NCBI RefSeq assembly: GCF_032164335.1
Contig: NZ_CP134152.1
Span: 1,178,001-1,242,000, forward strand
Length of the DNA stretch: 64,000 nucleotides
From: Winslowiella toletana
Lineage (GTDB): Bacteria > Pseudomonadota > Gammaproteobacteria > Enterobacterales > Enterobacteriaceae
Direction: 5' to 3'
How positions within the stretch are numbered: position 1 is the first letter of the stretch; each line of letters begins with the position of its first letter. This document shows, piece after piece, positions 32,308 through 42,379 of the stretch. The translations under genes were made by a program, and so were the position numbers. Below the pieces are notes generated by a model that worked only from the letters and a program-made list of their open reading frames with translations, had not been told where the DNA came from and did not search any database.

Positions 32308-33783
32308 TCACTCAGTGGTTTTACGTTGTGCCAGATAATCCAGCAGCGAGCCGATAACAATGCCGGTCAGCGCCAGCACCATAGCCAGTTCAAACAGTGA
32401 AGTCAGTAAGCCACCACTCACCTCCCATCCCAACGCGTCGATAGCCAACAGCAGCAACCAGCCCGCCAGTATTACGCAGCCAGCGGTCAGCGCGCGTAGC
32501 GCCCAGCGATAACCACTGCGGAACGCCGTACGTGGCATAAAGCTGTCGGTAGCCTGAGTATATTCCAGCGTGCGTTTGCAACCGGCCAGCAGCAGCAGCC
32601 CGGGAAGCGCGGCGACCACCGAAAAGGCATAAAACGTCGGCCAGCCCCAAAGCTCGACAAACCATCCGGCAACCGGACCAACATACACCCGACCAACGGC
32701 CGACAGCGCAGAGAGCAGCGCAAATTGGGTAGCAGAAAAGGATTTGTTGCAGAGTGTCATCAGCAGCGCAACAAAAGCGGCGGTGCCCATGCCGCCACAA
32801 AGATTCTCAACAAATACCGCACTGGCCATGCTGAGCATCTGTTTATCAGTGACCGACAGTATCCAGTAGCCGAGATTTGAAACCGCCTGCAAAATACCAA
32901 AGATCATCAAGGCGCGAAACAGCGTCAGGCGCTGCATCAATACGCCGCCGTACAGGGCACCGATGATTGTCGCCAGCAGGCCAAGGGTTTTGTTAACCAG
33001 CCCGACCTCTCCGGCGTCAAAACCAACGCCGCGAATCAGGAAAGTGGTAGTCAGGCTGGCAGCAAACGCATCGCCGAGCTTGTACAACACAATTAAGGAA
33101 AGAATCAGCCAGGCATTGTTGCGGTTAAAAAAGTCGCGCAGCGGTTCCATGACGGCCTGTTCCAGGCTGCGCGGCTTGGGAATGGCATCCGTCGGTTCGC
33201 TGGCGCACAGCGTCGCAATCACTCCGGGCACCATCATCAGCGCCATCAGCCAGTAGGTCGCCTGCCAGCCGAGATAGCGATCGGCCAGCCACAGTGCCAG
33301 CCCGCCCGATACCAGCATTGCCAGCCGATAGCCTAAAACCGTAATCGCCGCGCCGCTGCCGCGCTCTTCCGCTGGCAGCACATCGGTTTTCCACGCGTCA
33401 AAAACAATATCCTGCGATGCCGAGCAGAAGGCGACCAGCACCGCCAGGGCAGCCAGCATCGTCAGATTGCGCGACGGCTCCATAAAGCCCATCGCCACTA
33501 TGCCGGCAATTAACAGCAGCTGCGAGATCAATAACCAGCCGCGACGACGCCCGAGGAATGGCGGCGTGTAACGGTCCATCATCGGCGACCAGAGGAACTT
33601 GAATACATACGCCTGGCCGACCAGTGAGAAGAAACCAATGGTTTTCAGGTCGACATTCTCAACGGTCATCCACGCCTGCAGCGTGCCGGAGGTTAATGCA
33701 AGAGGTAAACCGGAAGCGAAGCCTAACAACAGCAGAAGGGCGGCGTTACGTTGAGTGAAAATGCGAAGGTAGTTATTGCCCAT
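32308..33783 (-). CDS. ampG: Muropeptide permease AmpG
   Basis: Inner-membrane MFS-type importer of GlcNAc-anhydromuramyl peptides for cell-wall recycling; it also supplies the signals for AmpC beta-lactamase induction where AmpR is present. The 491 residues have about 14 hydrophobic segments. GFASGLPLALTSGTLQAWM at the N terminus and FCSASQDIVFDAWKTDVLPAEERG are diagnostic. It lies 128 bp after yajG in the same direction, as in E. coli. Confidence 0.96.
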   Translation of the reverse strand: MGNNYLRIFTQRNAALLLLLGFASGLPLALTSGTLQAWMTVENVDLKTIGFFSLVGQAYVFKFLWSPMMDRYTPPFLGRRRGWLLISQLLLIAGIVAMGFMEPSRNLTMLAALAVLVAFCSASQDIVFDAWKTDVLPAEERGSGAAITVLGYRLAMLVSGGLALWLADRYLGWQATYWLMALMMVPGVIATLCASEPTDAIPKPRSLEQAVMEPLRDFFNRNNAWLILSLIVLYKLGDAFAASLTTTFLIRGVGFDAGEVGLVNKTLGLLATIIGALYGGVLMQRLTLFRALMIFGILQAVSNLGYWILSVTDKQMLSMASAVFVENLCGGMGTAAFVALLMTLCNKSFSATQFALLSALSAVGRVYVGPVAGWFVELWGWPTFYAFSVVAALPGLLLLAGCKRTLEYTQATDSFMPRTAFRSGYRWALRALTAGCVILAGWLLLLAIDALGWEVSGGLLTSLFELAMVLALTGIVIGSLLDYLAQRKTTE

Positions 33784-33841
33784 AAAATCTCGGTATCACA
33801 TAACGGTCGGGCTATCGGAAACGCCGCAGAACATTATCATT

Positions 33842-33866
33842 ACGGGCGGCGAAAAATACCGCCCGT
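33842..33866. repeat. GC-rich hairpin between yajG and ampG
   Basis: ACGGGCGG and CCGCCCGT form an 8-bp stem around a 9-base A-rich loop. It resembles the stems at 17489, 23315 and 25516. Here it sits between two genes of the same direction, so it could reduce expression of ampG. Confidence 0.5.
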
Positions 33867-33911
33867 GCATAGAATATCCGTCAGGGTGGCGTTTGCACCA
33901 CCCGCAGCAAC

Positions 33912-34490
33912 TTAACGTGCGTTTTGCTTAATAAAGGTATGGATGCTGGTGTCTTGCGCCATATCAGAAATCACGTCGCCAAGGGTTGCGTTAACCGCTT
34001 TAGTGATTTTTTCATTGTTAGCGCTGAAAGCGCCTTCAACACTGTAGGTCTGACGATAGTTTTTCACCTGCTTATTACCGTTTTTCGCCGTGGCGATAAT
34101 AGAGATATCAGCTTTGGTGGTAATGCTGTAACGCACGCTGCCCTGAGTGACATCGGCATACAGATTGTTAACCACAATTTGCAGATCCACCGCGCCGTTC
34201 GGTCCAATCATATAGCCACGGGCGCCCATTTGTTTCTCAAGCACTTCCTGCAGCAGGAAGCGCAGATCGCGCGAAGGCGTCAGGGTAACCAGCTGGCCAT
34301 CGCGATTCACTTTTGCCAGTGCCTGGTCGCTACGTTGATCGGCACCGTTGATGCTGACCGTGATGCCGGTCAGGCTTGGATCCTGCTGTGGCAGATCGAT
34401 CTTAGGTGAAACGTTTAATGTATTGCTGTTGTTGGCACAGCCAGCCAGAATAAATACGGCCAGCAGCGGAAATAATAATTTTTTTAACAT
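33912..34490 (-). CDS. yajG: YajG-type lipoprotein
   Basis: 192-residue predicted lipoprotein; the lipobox LAGC follows MLKKLLFPLLAVFI. LTPSRDLRFLLQEVLEKQMGARGYMIG and DVTQGSVRYSITTKADISI match YajG. Function is unknown; neighbours AmpG and BolA suggest an envelope role. It is divergent from bolA. Confidence 0.94.
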   Translation of the reverse strand: MLKKLLFPLLAVFILAGCANNSNTLNVSPKIDLPQQDPSLTGITVSINGADQRSDQALAKVNRDGQLVTLTPSRDLRFLLQEVLEKQMGARGYMIGPNGAVDLQIVVNNLYADVTQGSVRYSITTKADISIIATAKNGNKQVKNYRQTYSVEGAFSANNEKITKAVNATLGDVISDMAQDTSIHTFIKQNAR

Positions 34491-34766
34491 GCGTATTTTC
34501 TCATTCGCGTAAGTTGTATTGCTGACAAAACGTCGGCCATCATATCATTGGCAGGCGTGGAGGGAAGCCCTGAGAGGGCGTAAATTCATCAGCTTGCGGT
34601 AATTTAGGACTCCGCGAAGGGCAAGTGGTTCAGCGAAGCGCTGTTGATGACAACCTGAGAAAAGAACAGCTTGAGAAATTTTCTTCGCGAAACCGCGGGT
34701 TGGATTAAAAACCGACTATTATTTAAAGAGATGGGGCGCAGCTCGCTGCCGTAGAGGAGTGTAGTT

Positions 34767-35081
34767 ATGATTCGCGGACAAATAGAAGAAAAGTTACGCA
34801 CGGCGTTTAATCCGGTTCATCTGGAGGTCAACGACGAAAGTTACCGTCATAACGTGCCAGCTGGTTCGGAAAGTCACTTCAAAGTGATCATTGTCAGTGA
34901 CAGTTTCACGAACCAACGTTTCCTGATGCGGCATCGTGCCATTTATGGTGTGTTAGCCGATGAGTTAGCAGGTAGTGTGCACGCGCTGGCGCTGCATACT
35001 TACACCGTTAAAGAGTGGGAAGGGTTGCAGGATACTGTACCCGCATCACCAAATTGTCGTGGTGCCGGTACCCTGGCCTGA
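34767..35081 (+). CDS. bolA: BolA-family stress/morphogene regulator
   Basis: 104-residue BolA, which affects cell shape and biofilm and pairs with monothiol glutaredoxins to bind iron-sulfur clusters. [19 protein letters not shown] contains the conserved His, and [17 protein letters not shown] is a family signature. A GAGGAG site precedes the ATG. It is divergent from yajG and followed by a strong terminator. Confidence 0.96.
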   Translation: MIRGQIEEKLRTAFNPVHLEVNDESYRHNVPAGSESHFKVIIVSDSFTNQRFLMRHRAIYGVLADELAGSVHALALHTYTVKEWEGLQDTVPASPNCRGAGTLA

Positions 35082-35102
35082 TTTCAGGGATGTTAATTAA
35101 AG

Positions 35103-35131
35103 AAAACGGCCTGCGGGCCGTTTTGTCGTTT
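35103..35131 (+). terminator. bolA terminator
   Basis: AAAACGGCC and GGCCGTTTT form a 9-bp stem around TGCG, followed by GTCGTTTT. Confidence 0.85.
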
Positions 35132-35423
35132 TGTGCCGCATTATCTGTCCGCGTAAATAACGGGGCAATATTTTGCGATTTGTAGCGGAATTTGTAAAAA
35201 ACGGTGGGTTTGGGGCGATTTTGCGTTCTCGACTCAGTCCGGCGATGCCGCTATAATGCTGCGTCTATTTTTCCGGAATGTCTTCGGGACGCTTCTGGTA
35301 ACAGGGAATTCGGTTCTGACAACAGAGGCCGTCCCGGTTGTTAGAGAGCGCACACTATCGCCTGATGCGGTTTGTGTGCTGTCTGAAGTTGACCGAGCAC
35401 GTGATTTTTTTTGAGGTAACAAG
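35132..35423 (+). other. tig upstream region with candidate promoter
   Basis: About 290 bases without a gene. A perfect TATAAT at 35252-35257 lies 17 bp after TCGACT (4/6 to TTGACA, 35229-35234), giving a leader of about 160 bases before tig. A GAGGTAAC ribosome site lies just before the tig ATG. No further structure was recognised. Confidence 0.5.
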
Positions 35424-36728
35424 ATGCAAGTTTCAGTAGAAACCACTCAGGGCCTGGGCCGTCGCGTTACGATTACTGTCGCTGCTGACAGCATCGAGAG
35501 CGCTGTTAAAAAAGAGCTGGTCGACGTGGCTAAAAAAGTACGTATCGATGGCTTCCGTAAAGGCAAAGTACCGATGACCGTTGTTGCACAGCGTTACGGT
35601 GCTTCTGTTCGTCAGGACGTGCTGGGCGAACTGATGCAGCGCAACTTTGTTGACGCGATCATCAAAGAAAAAATTAATCCGGCTGGCGCACCTAACTACG
35701 TGCCAGGCGAGTACAAAACGGGTGAAGACTTCACTTTTGCGGTTGAATTCGAAGTCTATCCGGAAGTTGAGCTGAAAGGTCTGGACGCAATCGAAGTTGA
35801 AAAACCGGTTGTTGAAGTGACCGATGCTGACGTCGATACCATGCTGGACACCCTGCGTAAGCAGCAGGCGACCTGGAAAGAGACCGATGCTGCTGCGACT
35901 GCTGAAGATCGCGCAACTATCGATTTCACCGGTTCTGTCGACGGCGAAGAGTTCGAAGGCGGCAAAGCGTCTGACTTCGTACTGGCAATGGGCCAGGGTC
36001 GTATGATCCCAGGTTTCGAAGAAGGTGTTGTTGGCCATAAAGCTGGCGAAGAGTTCACCATCGACGTTAACTTCCCGGACGATTACCACGCTGAAAACCT
36101 GAAAGGTAAAGCAGCGAAGTTCGACATCGTGCTGAAAAAAGTTGAAGAGCGCGAGCTGCCAGAATTCACCGAAGAGTTCATCAAGCGTTTCGGCGTTGAA
36201 GATGGCTCCGTTGAAGGTCTGCGTGCCGAAGTGCGTAAAAACATGGAGCGCGAGCTGAAAGGCGCAGTGCGTAACCGTGTGAAAACTCAGGCAATCGACG
36301 GTCTGGTTAACGCAAATGAAATCGACGTTCCGGCAGCACTGATTGACAGCGAAATCGACGTTCTGCGTCGTCAGGCTGCTCAGCGTTTCGGTGGTAACGA
36401 GAAACAAGCGTTTGAATTGCCACGTGAACTGTTCGAAGAGCAGGCAAAACGTCGCGTAGTGGTTGGTTTACTGCTGGGTGAAGTGATTCGTACCCATGAG
36501 CTGAAAGCTGACGAAGATCGCGTTAAAGCGCTGATCGAAGAGATGGCTTCTGCGTATGAAGATCCGCAGGAAGTTATCGAGTTCTACAGCAAAAACAATG
36601 AGCTGATGAACAACATGCGTAACGTTGCTCTGGAAGAACAAGCGGTTGAAGCGGTTCTGGCTAAAGCAAAAGTGACTGAAAAAGCGACTGGCTTCCAGGA
36701 TCTGATGAATCAGACTGCTTCTGCCTGA
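35424..36728 (+). CDS. tig: Trigger factor
   Basis: Ribosome-bound chaperone and prolyl isomerase that meets nascent chains at the exit tunnel. The 434 residues show the N-terminal ribosome-docking motif GFRKGKVP (about 43-50), a central FKBP-type domain from about 150 to 245 ([19 protein letters not shown]), and a helical C-terminal substrate-binding domain. It precedes clpP-clpX-lon, the usual order. Confidence 0.98.
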   Translation: MQVSVETTQGLGRRVTITVAADSIESAVKKELVDVAKKVRIDGFRKGKVPMTVVAQRYGASVRQDVLGELMQRNFVDAIIKEKINPAGAPNYVPGEYKTGEDFTFAVEFEVYPEVELKGLDAIEVEKPVVEVTDADVDTMLDTLRKQQATWKETDAAATAEDRATIDFTGSVDGEEFEGGKASDFVLAMGQGRMIPGFEEGVVGHKAGEEFTIDVNFPDDYHAENLKGKAAKFDIVLKKVEERELPEFTEEFIKRFGVEDGSVEGLRAEVRKNMERELKGAVRNRVKTQAIDGLVNANEIDVPAALIDSEIDVLRRQAAQRFGGNEKQAFELPRELFEEQAKRRVVVGLLLGEVIRTHELKADEDRVKALIEEMASAYEDPQEVIEFYSKNNELMNNMRNVALEEQAVEAVLAKAKVTEKATGFQDLMNQTASA

Positions 36729-36752
36729 TCGGATTTTTCTGTCAGATAAATC

Positions 36753-36784
36753 AAGCCCGCAGCCGCAAGGTCGCGGGCTTTTTC
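36753..36784 (+). terminator. tig terminator
   Basis: AAGCCCGC and GCGGGCTT form an 8-bp stem with a 12-base loop, followed by TTTC and T-rich sequence. Confidence 0.85.
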
Positions 36785-37074
36785 TTGATCATTTTCTATC
36801 AAACGTCACCTTTTAACAGTTATTTGCTTAATTATGCGACGAATTATCGTCTATGCTGTTTTTCCTGGTTAGCGATTGACGAAAACGTTGTTATGCTTGA
36901 AATACCAGGGCAGCATCCCCAGATAGTTTATGCATATACCCGTTATTGAATGCTGGCTGATTGACCGTCCGGATGGCGTCGGCGAGTGAACCTCGGGAAT
37001 CTTCGTATTCCCCGACTCACTCTAGTAGAATCGGTACAGAGTGTTGCCAAATGAAATTTATCCAGGAGACGGTA
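36785..37074 (+). other. clpP upstream region
   Basis: About 290 bases that hold the sigma-32-like promoter at 36896-36925. In-frame extension of clpP to 36961 is possible but lacks likeness to ClpP, and an AGGAGA site precedes the ATG at 37075. Confidence 0.45.
36896..36925 (+). promoter_or_regulatory. Sigma-32-like promoter of clpPX
   Basis: CTTGAAA and CCCCAGATA are spaced by 14 bp, close to the heat-shock consensus CTTGAAA-N(13-15)-CCCCATNT. clpPX is a known heat-shock operon in enterics. Confidence 0.7.
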
Positions 37075-37698
37075 ATGTCATACAGTGGCGAACGTGAACA
37101 AACTGCACCTCATATGGCTTTGGTGCCAATGGTGGTTGAACAAACTTCGCGCGGAGAGCGATCTTACGACATCTTTTCGCGCCTGCTGAAAGAGCGCATT
37201 ATTTTCCTTACCGGTCAGGTTGAGGATCATATGGCAAATCTGATTGTGGCGCAGATGCTGTTTCTTGAAGCGGAAAATCCGGAAAAAGACATCCATCTCT
37301 ACATCAACTCTCCTGGTGGCGTAATTACCGCAGGTATGTCGATTTACGACACCATGAAATTCATCAAGCCGGATGTCAGCACTATTTGTATGGGCCAGGC
37401 CTGTTCCATGGGCGCGTTCCTGCTGACTGCGGGCACTAAAGGTAAGCGTTACTGCCTGCCAAACTCGCGCGTAATGATTCACCAGCCGTTAGGTGGTTAT
37501 CAGGGCCAGGCGACCGATATTGAGATTCATGCGCGTGAAATTCTGAAAGTGAAACAGCGCATGAACCAGTTAATGGCTGAACATACGGGTAAATCTCTTG
37601 AAGAAATAGAGAGAGACACTGAACGCGATCGTTTCCTCTCCGCGAGTGAAGCTGTAGAGTATGGTTTAGTCGATTCCATCCTGACGCATCGCGAATAA
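37075..37698 (+). CDS. clpP: ATP-dependent Clp protease proteolytic subunit ClpP
   Basis: Self-compartmentalised serine protease of 207 residues including a short propeptide. The nucleophile Ser111 is in [11 protein letters not shown], the His lies in [14 protein letters not shown] and the Asp in [12 protein letters not shown]. coli has Ala where this protein has Cys110, a conservative change next to the nucleophile. The start at MSYSGER was chosen by homology and its ribosome site. Confidence 0.98.
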   Translation: MSYSGEREQTAPHMALVPMVVEQTSRGERSYDIFSRLLKERIIFLTGQVEDHMANLIVAQMLFLEAENPEKDIHLYINSPGGVITAGMSIYDTMKFIKPDVSTICMGQACSMGAFLLTAGTKGKRYCLPNSRVMIHQPLGGYQGQATDIEIHAREILKVKQRMNQLMAEHTGKSLEEIERDTERDRFLSASEAVEYGLVDSILTHRE

Positions 37699-37822
37699 GG
37701 CTCAAATCCGCTGTTCGGACTATAGTTAGTGAGTCCAGCGCCGAGAGTTGCACTATCGAGGGCAGCGCCAGGCGTTGTCATCGCCGCAAAGCATGCGGAC
37801 GAATAAATGAAGAGGTTAACTG

Positions 37823-39097
37823 ATGACAGATAAGCGCAAAGACGGTTCAGGAAAGCTGCTGTACTGCTCTTTTTGCGGCAAAAGCCAGCATGAAGTGCGC
37901 AAGCTGATTGCCGGGCCGTCAGTGTATATCTGCGATGAGTGTGTCGATCTGTGTAATGACATCATTCGCGAAGAGATTAAAGAAGTGGCCCCGCACCGCG
38001 AGCGCAGTGCGCTGCCGACGCCGCACGAAATCCGCCATCACCTCGATGATTATGTTATCGGTCAGGAGAAGGCGAAAAAGGTGCTGGCCGTTGCGGTCTA
38101 CAACCACTACAAGCGCCTGCGCAATGGCGATACCAGCAATGGTATTGAGTTGGGCAAGAGTAACATTCTGCTGATCGGTCCTACTGGTAGCGGTAAAACG
38201 CTGCTGGCAGAAACCTTAGCGCGTCTGTTGGATGTGCCATTTACTATGGCCGATGCCACCACCCTGACCGAAGCCGGTTATGTGGGTGAGGATGTCGAAA
38301 ACATCATTCAGAAACTGTTGCAGAAGTGCGACTACGACGTGCAGAAAGCCCAGCGCGGCATCGTTTACATCGATGAGATTGATAAAATCTCACGTAAGTC
38401 GGATAACCCGTCAATTACGCGTGATGTTTCCGGTGAGGGCGTGCAGCAGGCATTGCTGAAGCTGATCGAAGGTACGGTTGCCGCGGTGCCGCCGCAGGGC
38501 GGGCGTAAACATCCGCAGCAGGAGTTCCTGCAGGTCGACACCTCGAAGATCCTGTTTATCTGTGGCGGTGCGTTTGCCGGCCTGGATAAAGTGATTTCGC
38601 AGCGTGTTGAAACCGGCTCCGGTATTGGTTTCGGTGCGACGGTAAAAGGTAAATCGCAGAAAGCGTCTGAAGGCCAGCTGCTTGAGCAGGTGGAACCGGA
38701 AGATCTGATCAAGTTTGGTCTGATTCCTGAGTTTATTGGTCGTCTGCCTGTTGTGGCAACGCTGAATGAGCTGAGTGAAGAAGCGTTGATCCAGATTCTG
38801 CGTGAGCCGAAGAATGCGCTGACTAAACAGTACCAGGCGTTGTTTAACCTGGAAGGCGTGGAGCTGGAATTCCGTGACGAGGCGTTAACGGCGATTGCCA
38901 AAAAAGCCATGTCGCGTAAAACCGGTGCGCGTGGTCTGCGTTCTATCGTCGAGGGTGCGCTGCTGAACACCATGTACGATTTGCCTTCAATGGATGACGT
39001 GGAGAAAGTGGTGATTGATGAATCAGTGATCGATGAGCAAACCGATCCGATGCTGATTTACGGTAAGCCTGAAGCACAACAAGCTTCTGGCGAATAA
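37823..39097 (+). CDS. clpX: ATP-dependent Clp protease ATPase subunit ClpX
   Basis: AAA+ unfoldase that feeds tagged proteins to ClpP. The 424 residues carry an N-terminal C4 zinc-binding domain (CSFCGKSQ and CDECVDLC), Walker [13 protein letters not shown], Walker [11 protein letters not shown], the pore-loop GYVGEDVE, and the IGF-type ClpP-binding loop (GIGFGATV). It is 124 bp downstream of clpP. Confidence 0.98.
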   Translation: MTDKRKDGSGKLLYCSFCGKSQHEVRKLIAGPSVYICDECVDLCNDIIREEIKEVAPHRERSALPTPHEIRHHLDDYVIGQEKAKKVLAVAVYNHYKRLRNGDTSNGIELGKSNILLIGPTGSGKTLLAETLARLLDVPFTMADATTLTEAGYVGEDVENIIQKLLQKCDYDVQKAQRGIVYIDEIDKISRKSDNPSITRDVSGEGVQQALLKLIEGTVAAVPPQGGRKHPQQEFLQVDTSKILFICGGAFAGLDKVISQRVETGSGIGFGATVKGKSQKASEGQLLEQVEPEDLIKFGLIPEFIGRLPVVATLNELSEEALIQILREPKNALTKQYQALFNLEGVELEFRDEALTAIAKKAMSRKTGARGLRSIVEGALLNTMYDLPSMDDVEKVVIDESVIDEQTDPMLIYGKPEAQQASGE

Positions 39098-39126
39098 ATA
39101 ACCAAATCAATCCAGACAGTTATCTA

Positions 39127-39158
39127 AAAAGGGGAAAATTCTTTCCCCTTTTATTTTT
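39127..39158 (+). terminator. clpX terminator
   Basis: AAAAGGGGAAA and TTTCCCCTTTT form an 11-bp stem around ATTC, followed by ATTTTTC. Confidence 0.85.
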
Positions 39159-39171
39159 CTCTCCAGCTTTA

Positions 39172-39201
39172 CGTTGAATGTCTGACATTCATCCCCATAT
39201 A
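39172..39201 (+). promoter_or_regulatory. Sigma-32-like promoter of lon
   Basis: CGTTGAAT and CCCCATATA, spaced by 13 bp, match the heat-shock promoter remembered before E. coli lon almost base for base in its -10 part. Confidence 0.75.
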
Positions 39202-39286
39202 CTCAAATACCTGTGGGTTGACCGCACTTTTACTGCATTATGCGGTTCCCATCACCCTGGCGGACATTAAACTAAGAGAGAGCTCT

Positions 39287-41641
39287 ATGAATCCTGAGCG
39301 TTCTGAACGCATTGAAATCCCTGTGTTGCCTCTGCGCGACGTAGTGGTTTATCCGCACATGGTAATTCCGTTGTTTGTTGGTCGGGAAAAATCGATTCGG
39401 TGCCTCGAAGCCGCCATGGATCACGATAAAAAGATCATGCTGGTTGCACAGAAAGAGGCTTCAACGGATGAACCTGGCATTAACGATCTCTTCTCGGTAG
39501 GGACCGTTGCCTCAATATTGCAAATGCTGAAGTTGCCAGATGGCACGGTAAAAGTGCTGGTGGAAGGCTTACAGCGTGCGCATATCACTACCCTGGCTGA
39601 TAACGGCGACCACTTTACTGCACAGGCGGAATATCTGGTTTCACCAGAAATCGAAGAGCGTGAGCAGGAAGTGCTGGTACGCACCGCGATTAATCAGTTT
39701 GAAGGCTACATCAAACTGAACAAAAAAATTCCACCAGAAGTGCTGACGTCGCTGAACAGCATCGATGACGCCGCACGTCTGGCCGATACCGTTGCTGCGC
39801 ATATGCCACTGAAGCTGGCGGATAAACAGTCGGTGCTGGAGATGTCAGACGTTAACGAACGTCTGGAATATCTGATGGCGATGATGGAATCTGAAATTGA
39901 CCTGTTGCAGGTAGAAAAACGCATCCGCAACCGCGTCAAAAAACAGATGGAAAAAAGTCAGCGCGAGTACTATCTGAATGAGCAGATGAAGGCGATTCAG
40001 AAAGAACTGGGCGAAATGGATGACGCACCTGACGAAAATGAAGCCCTGAAGCGCAAAATCGATGCGGCAAAAATGCCAAAAGAAGCGCGCGAAAAAACCG
40101 AAGCTGAGCTGCAGAAGCTGAAAATGATGTCGCCGATGTCAGCAGAAGCGACCGTGGTGCGCGGTTACATTGACTGGATGGTTCAGGTTCCGTGGAACGC
40201 CCGCAGCAAGGTGAAGAAAGACCTGCTTAAAGCGCAGGAAACGCTGGATACCGACCACTTTGGTCTCGAGCGCGTCAAAGACCGCATTCTGGAATATTTA
40301 GCGGTACAGAGTCGCGTCAGCAAGATTAAAGGGCCGATTCTGTGTCTGGTAGGGCCGCCGGGTGTTGGTAAAACCTCACTGGGCCAGTCGATTGCCAAAG
40401 CCACCGGACGTAAATACGTGCGCATGGCGTTGGGTGGCGTGCGTGACGAAGCGGAAATCCGTGGTCACCGCCGTACCTATATCGGCTCTATGCCGGGCAA
40501 ACTGATTCAGAAAATGGCGAAAGTCGGCGTTAAAAACCCGCTTTTCCTGTTGGATGAGATCGACAAAATGTCGTCAGATATGCGTGGCGACCCGGCTTCT
40601 GCACTGCTGGAAGTGTTAGATCCGGAGCAGAACATCGCGTTTAACGATCACTATCTGGAAGTGGATTACGATCTCTCCGATGTGATGTTTGTCGCGACGT
40701 CAAACTCCATGAACATTCCGGCTCCGCTGCTTGACCGTATGGAAGTGATTCGTCTGTCGGGTTATACCGAAGATGAAAAACTGAACATCGCTAAACAGCA
40801 CCTGCTGCCAAAGCAGATTGAGCGTAACGCGCTGAAGAAAAATGAAATTTCGGTGGACGACAGCGCTATCGTCGGCATTATCCGCTACTACACCCGTGAA
40901 GCCGGGGTGCGTAGCCTGGAGCGTGAACTGTCGAAACTGTGTCGTAAAGCGGTGAAAGCGCTGCTGATGGACAAAGCTGTCAAACACATCGAAATCAACG
41001 GCGATAACCTCAAAGATTTCCTTGGCGTGCAGCGCTTTGACTATGGCCGCGCAGAAAGTGAAAACCGCGTTGGTCAGGTGACTGGACTGGCGTGGACCGA
41101 AGTCGGCGGCGATCTGCTGACCATCGAAACCGCCTGTGTTCCGGGTAAAGGCAAGCTGACTTACACCGGTTCACTCGGTGAAGTGATGCAGGAGTCGATC
41201 CAGGCAGCGTTAACCGTGGTACGCGCACGTGCGGAGAAACTGGGTATCAACGGTGACTTCTACGAAAAACGTGATATCCACGTGCACGTGCCAGAAGGCG
41301 CTACGCCAAAAGATGGCCCGAGCGCGGGTATTGCAATGTGTACCGCGCTGGTTTCCTGCCTGACCGGTAATCCGGTTCGTGCCGATGTGGCGATGACCGG
41401 TGAGATCACGCTGCGTGGTCAGGTTCTGCCGATTGGTGGCCTGAAAGAGAAACTGCTGGCGGCACACCGTGGTGGTATCAAAACCGTGCTGATTCCTGAT
41501 GAGAACAAACGCGATCTGGAAGAGATTCCTGATAACGTGATTGCCGATCTGGAAATTCATCCGGTGAAGCGCATTGAGGAAGTGCTGGCGCTGGCGTTGC
41601 AAAATGCCCCATACGGCATGCAGGTTGCGACTGTAAAATAG
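39287..41641 (+). CDS. lon: ATP-dependent protease Lon
   Basis: Degrades misfolded proteins and regulators such as capsule activator RcsA and cell-division inhibitor SulA. The 784 residues equal E. coli Lon. They show the N-terminal LonN domain, a coiled-coil, Walker [19 protein letters not shown], and the C-terminal Ser/Lys dyad domain with Ser679 in [11 protein letters not shown]. The start [11 protein letters not shown] is set by homology; the frame is open upstream. Confidence 0.98.
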   Translation: MNPERSERIEIPVLPLRDVVVYPHMVIPLFVGREKSIRCLEAAMDHDKKIMLVAQKEASTDEPGINDLFSVGTVASILQMLKLPDGTVKVLVEGLQRAHITTLADNGDHFTAQAEYLVSPEIEEREQEVLVRTAINQFEGYIKLNKKIPPEVLTSLNSIDDAARLADTVAAHMPLKLADKQSVLEMSDVNERLEYLMAMMESEIDLLQVEKRIRNRVKKQMEKSQREYYLNEQMKAIQKELGEMDDAPDENEALKRKIDAAKMPKEAREKTEAELQKLKMMSPMSAEATVVRGYIDWMVQVPWNARSKVKKDLLKAQETLDTDHFGLERVKDRILEYLAVQSRVSKIKGPILCLVGPPGVGKTSLGQSIAKATGRKYVRMALGGVRDEAEIRGHRRTYIGSMPGKLIQKMAKVGVKNPLFLLDEIDKMSSDMRGDPASALLEVLDPEQNIAFNDHYLEVDYDLSDVMFVATSNSMNIPAPLLDRMEVIRLSGYTEDEKLNIAKQHLLPKQIERNALKKNEISVDDSAIVGIIRYYTREAGVRSLERELSKLCRKAVKALLMDKAVKHIEINGDNLKDFLGVQRFDYGRAESENRVGQVTGLAWTEVGGDLLTIETACVPGKGKLTYTGSLGEVMQESIQAALTVVRARAEKLGINGDFYEKRDIHVHVPEGATPKDGPSAGIAMCTALVSCLTGNPVRADVAMTGEITLRGQVLPIGGLKEKLLAAHRGGIKTVLIPDENKRDLEEIPDNVIADLEIHPVKRIEEVLALALQNAPYGMQVATVK

Positions 41642-41671
41642 TGATTTAAGACAAAAAGCGTCAAAAAGTGC

Positions 41672-41708
41672 AGCTGGTAAGTCAAATCGGGCTTGCCAGC
41701 TTTTTTTT
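41672..41708 (+). terminator. lon terminator
   Basis: AGCTGGTAAG and CTTGCCAGCT form a 10-bp stem with one wobble, followed by eight T. Confidence 0.9.
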
Positions 41709-41854
41709 GACTCGCTAATTTAGAGGGCTGCTGAGATGAAACTGTTAATGATTAAATATTGTTTCAGCACTTCAGGCTTGATATAACTTGCTGCGCGATC
41801 GTGCAGGGCGGGATGCTCGGGTACGATGTGAATAATAAAGAGGGGATGAATAGA

Positions 41855-42127
41855 GTGAATAAGTCACAGTTGATCGACAAAATTGCTGCGAATGCTGACA
41901 TTTCCAAAGCAGCAGCTGGACGTGTATTAGATGCTTTTATGGTTTCCATTTCCGATTCTCTGAAAGCAGGTGAAGAAGTGGCGCTGGTTGGTTTTGGTAC
42001 TTTCTCTGTTCGCGAGCGTTCAGAGCGTACTGGCCGTAACCCTCAGACGGGTAAAGAGATCACCATCCCAGCGGGTAAAGTTCCTGGCTTCCGTGCCGGT
42101 AAAGCGCTGAAAGACGCGGTAAACTGA
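41855..42127 (+). CDS. hupB: DNA-binding protein HU-beta
   Basis: 90-residue histone-like protein that bends DNA as HU homo- or heterodimer. The protein begins [20 protein letters not shown] from a GTG with an AGAGGGG site. [24 protein letters not shown] contains the DNA-binding arm. An in-frame upstream extension exists but HU is almost invariant in length. It follows lon, as in E. coli. Confidence 0.98.
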   Translation: MNKSQLIDKIAANADISKAAAGRVLDAFMVSISDSLKAGEEVALVGFGTFSVRERSERTGRNPQTGKEITIPAGKVPGFRAGKALKDAVN

Positions 42128-42200
42128 TAGCAGTTAATCCTACATTGAAGCAATTTCTTCGGTGGATTGAGGACTGACAAAGCGTTCTCATGTAACATAA

Positions 42201-42232
42201 GGGCACATCAGGCAATTGATGTGCCTTTTTTT
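42201..42232 (+). terminator. hupB terminator
   Basis: GGCACATCA and TGATGTGCC form a 9-bp stem followed by seven T. Confidence 0.9.
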
Positions 42233-42379
42233 ATCGTTATCTGTGACAAACGCTGTTTGCGCGTGTCAAAACCTGGCCGAATGCTGCAGGCCTGAAGTGC
42301 AGCAGCGTCGAATTCCCGCGAGGATGCGGGATGAAAACGTAGGGTTTACATTCACACTACAGCGGAGTGTTGGCATACC

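Noticed and set aside
35433..36407. 324-codon minus-strand ORF in tig
   Set aside because: Antisense of trigger factor, reflecting codon bias.
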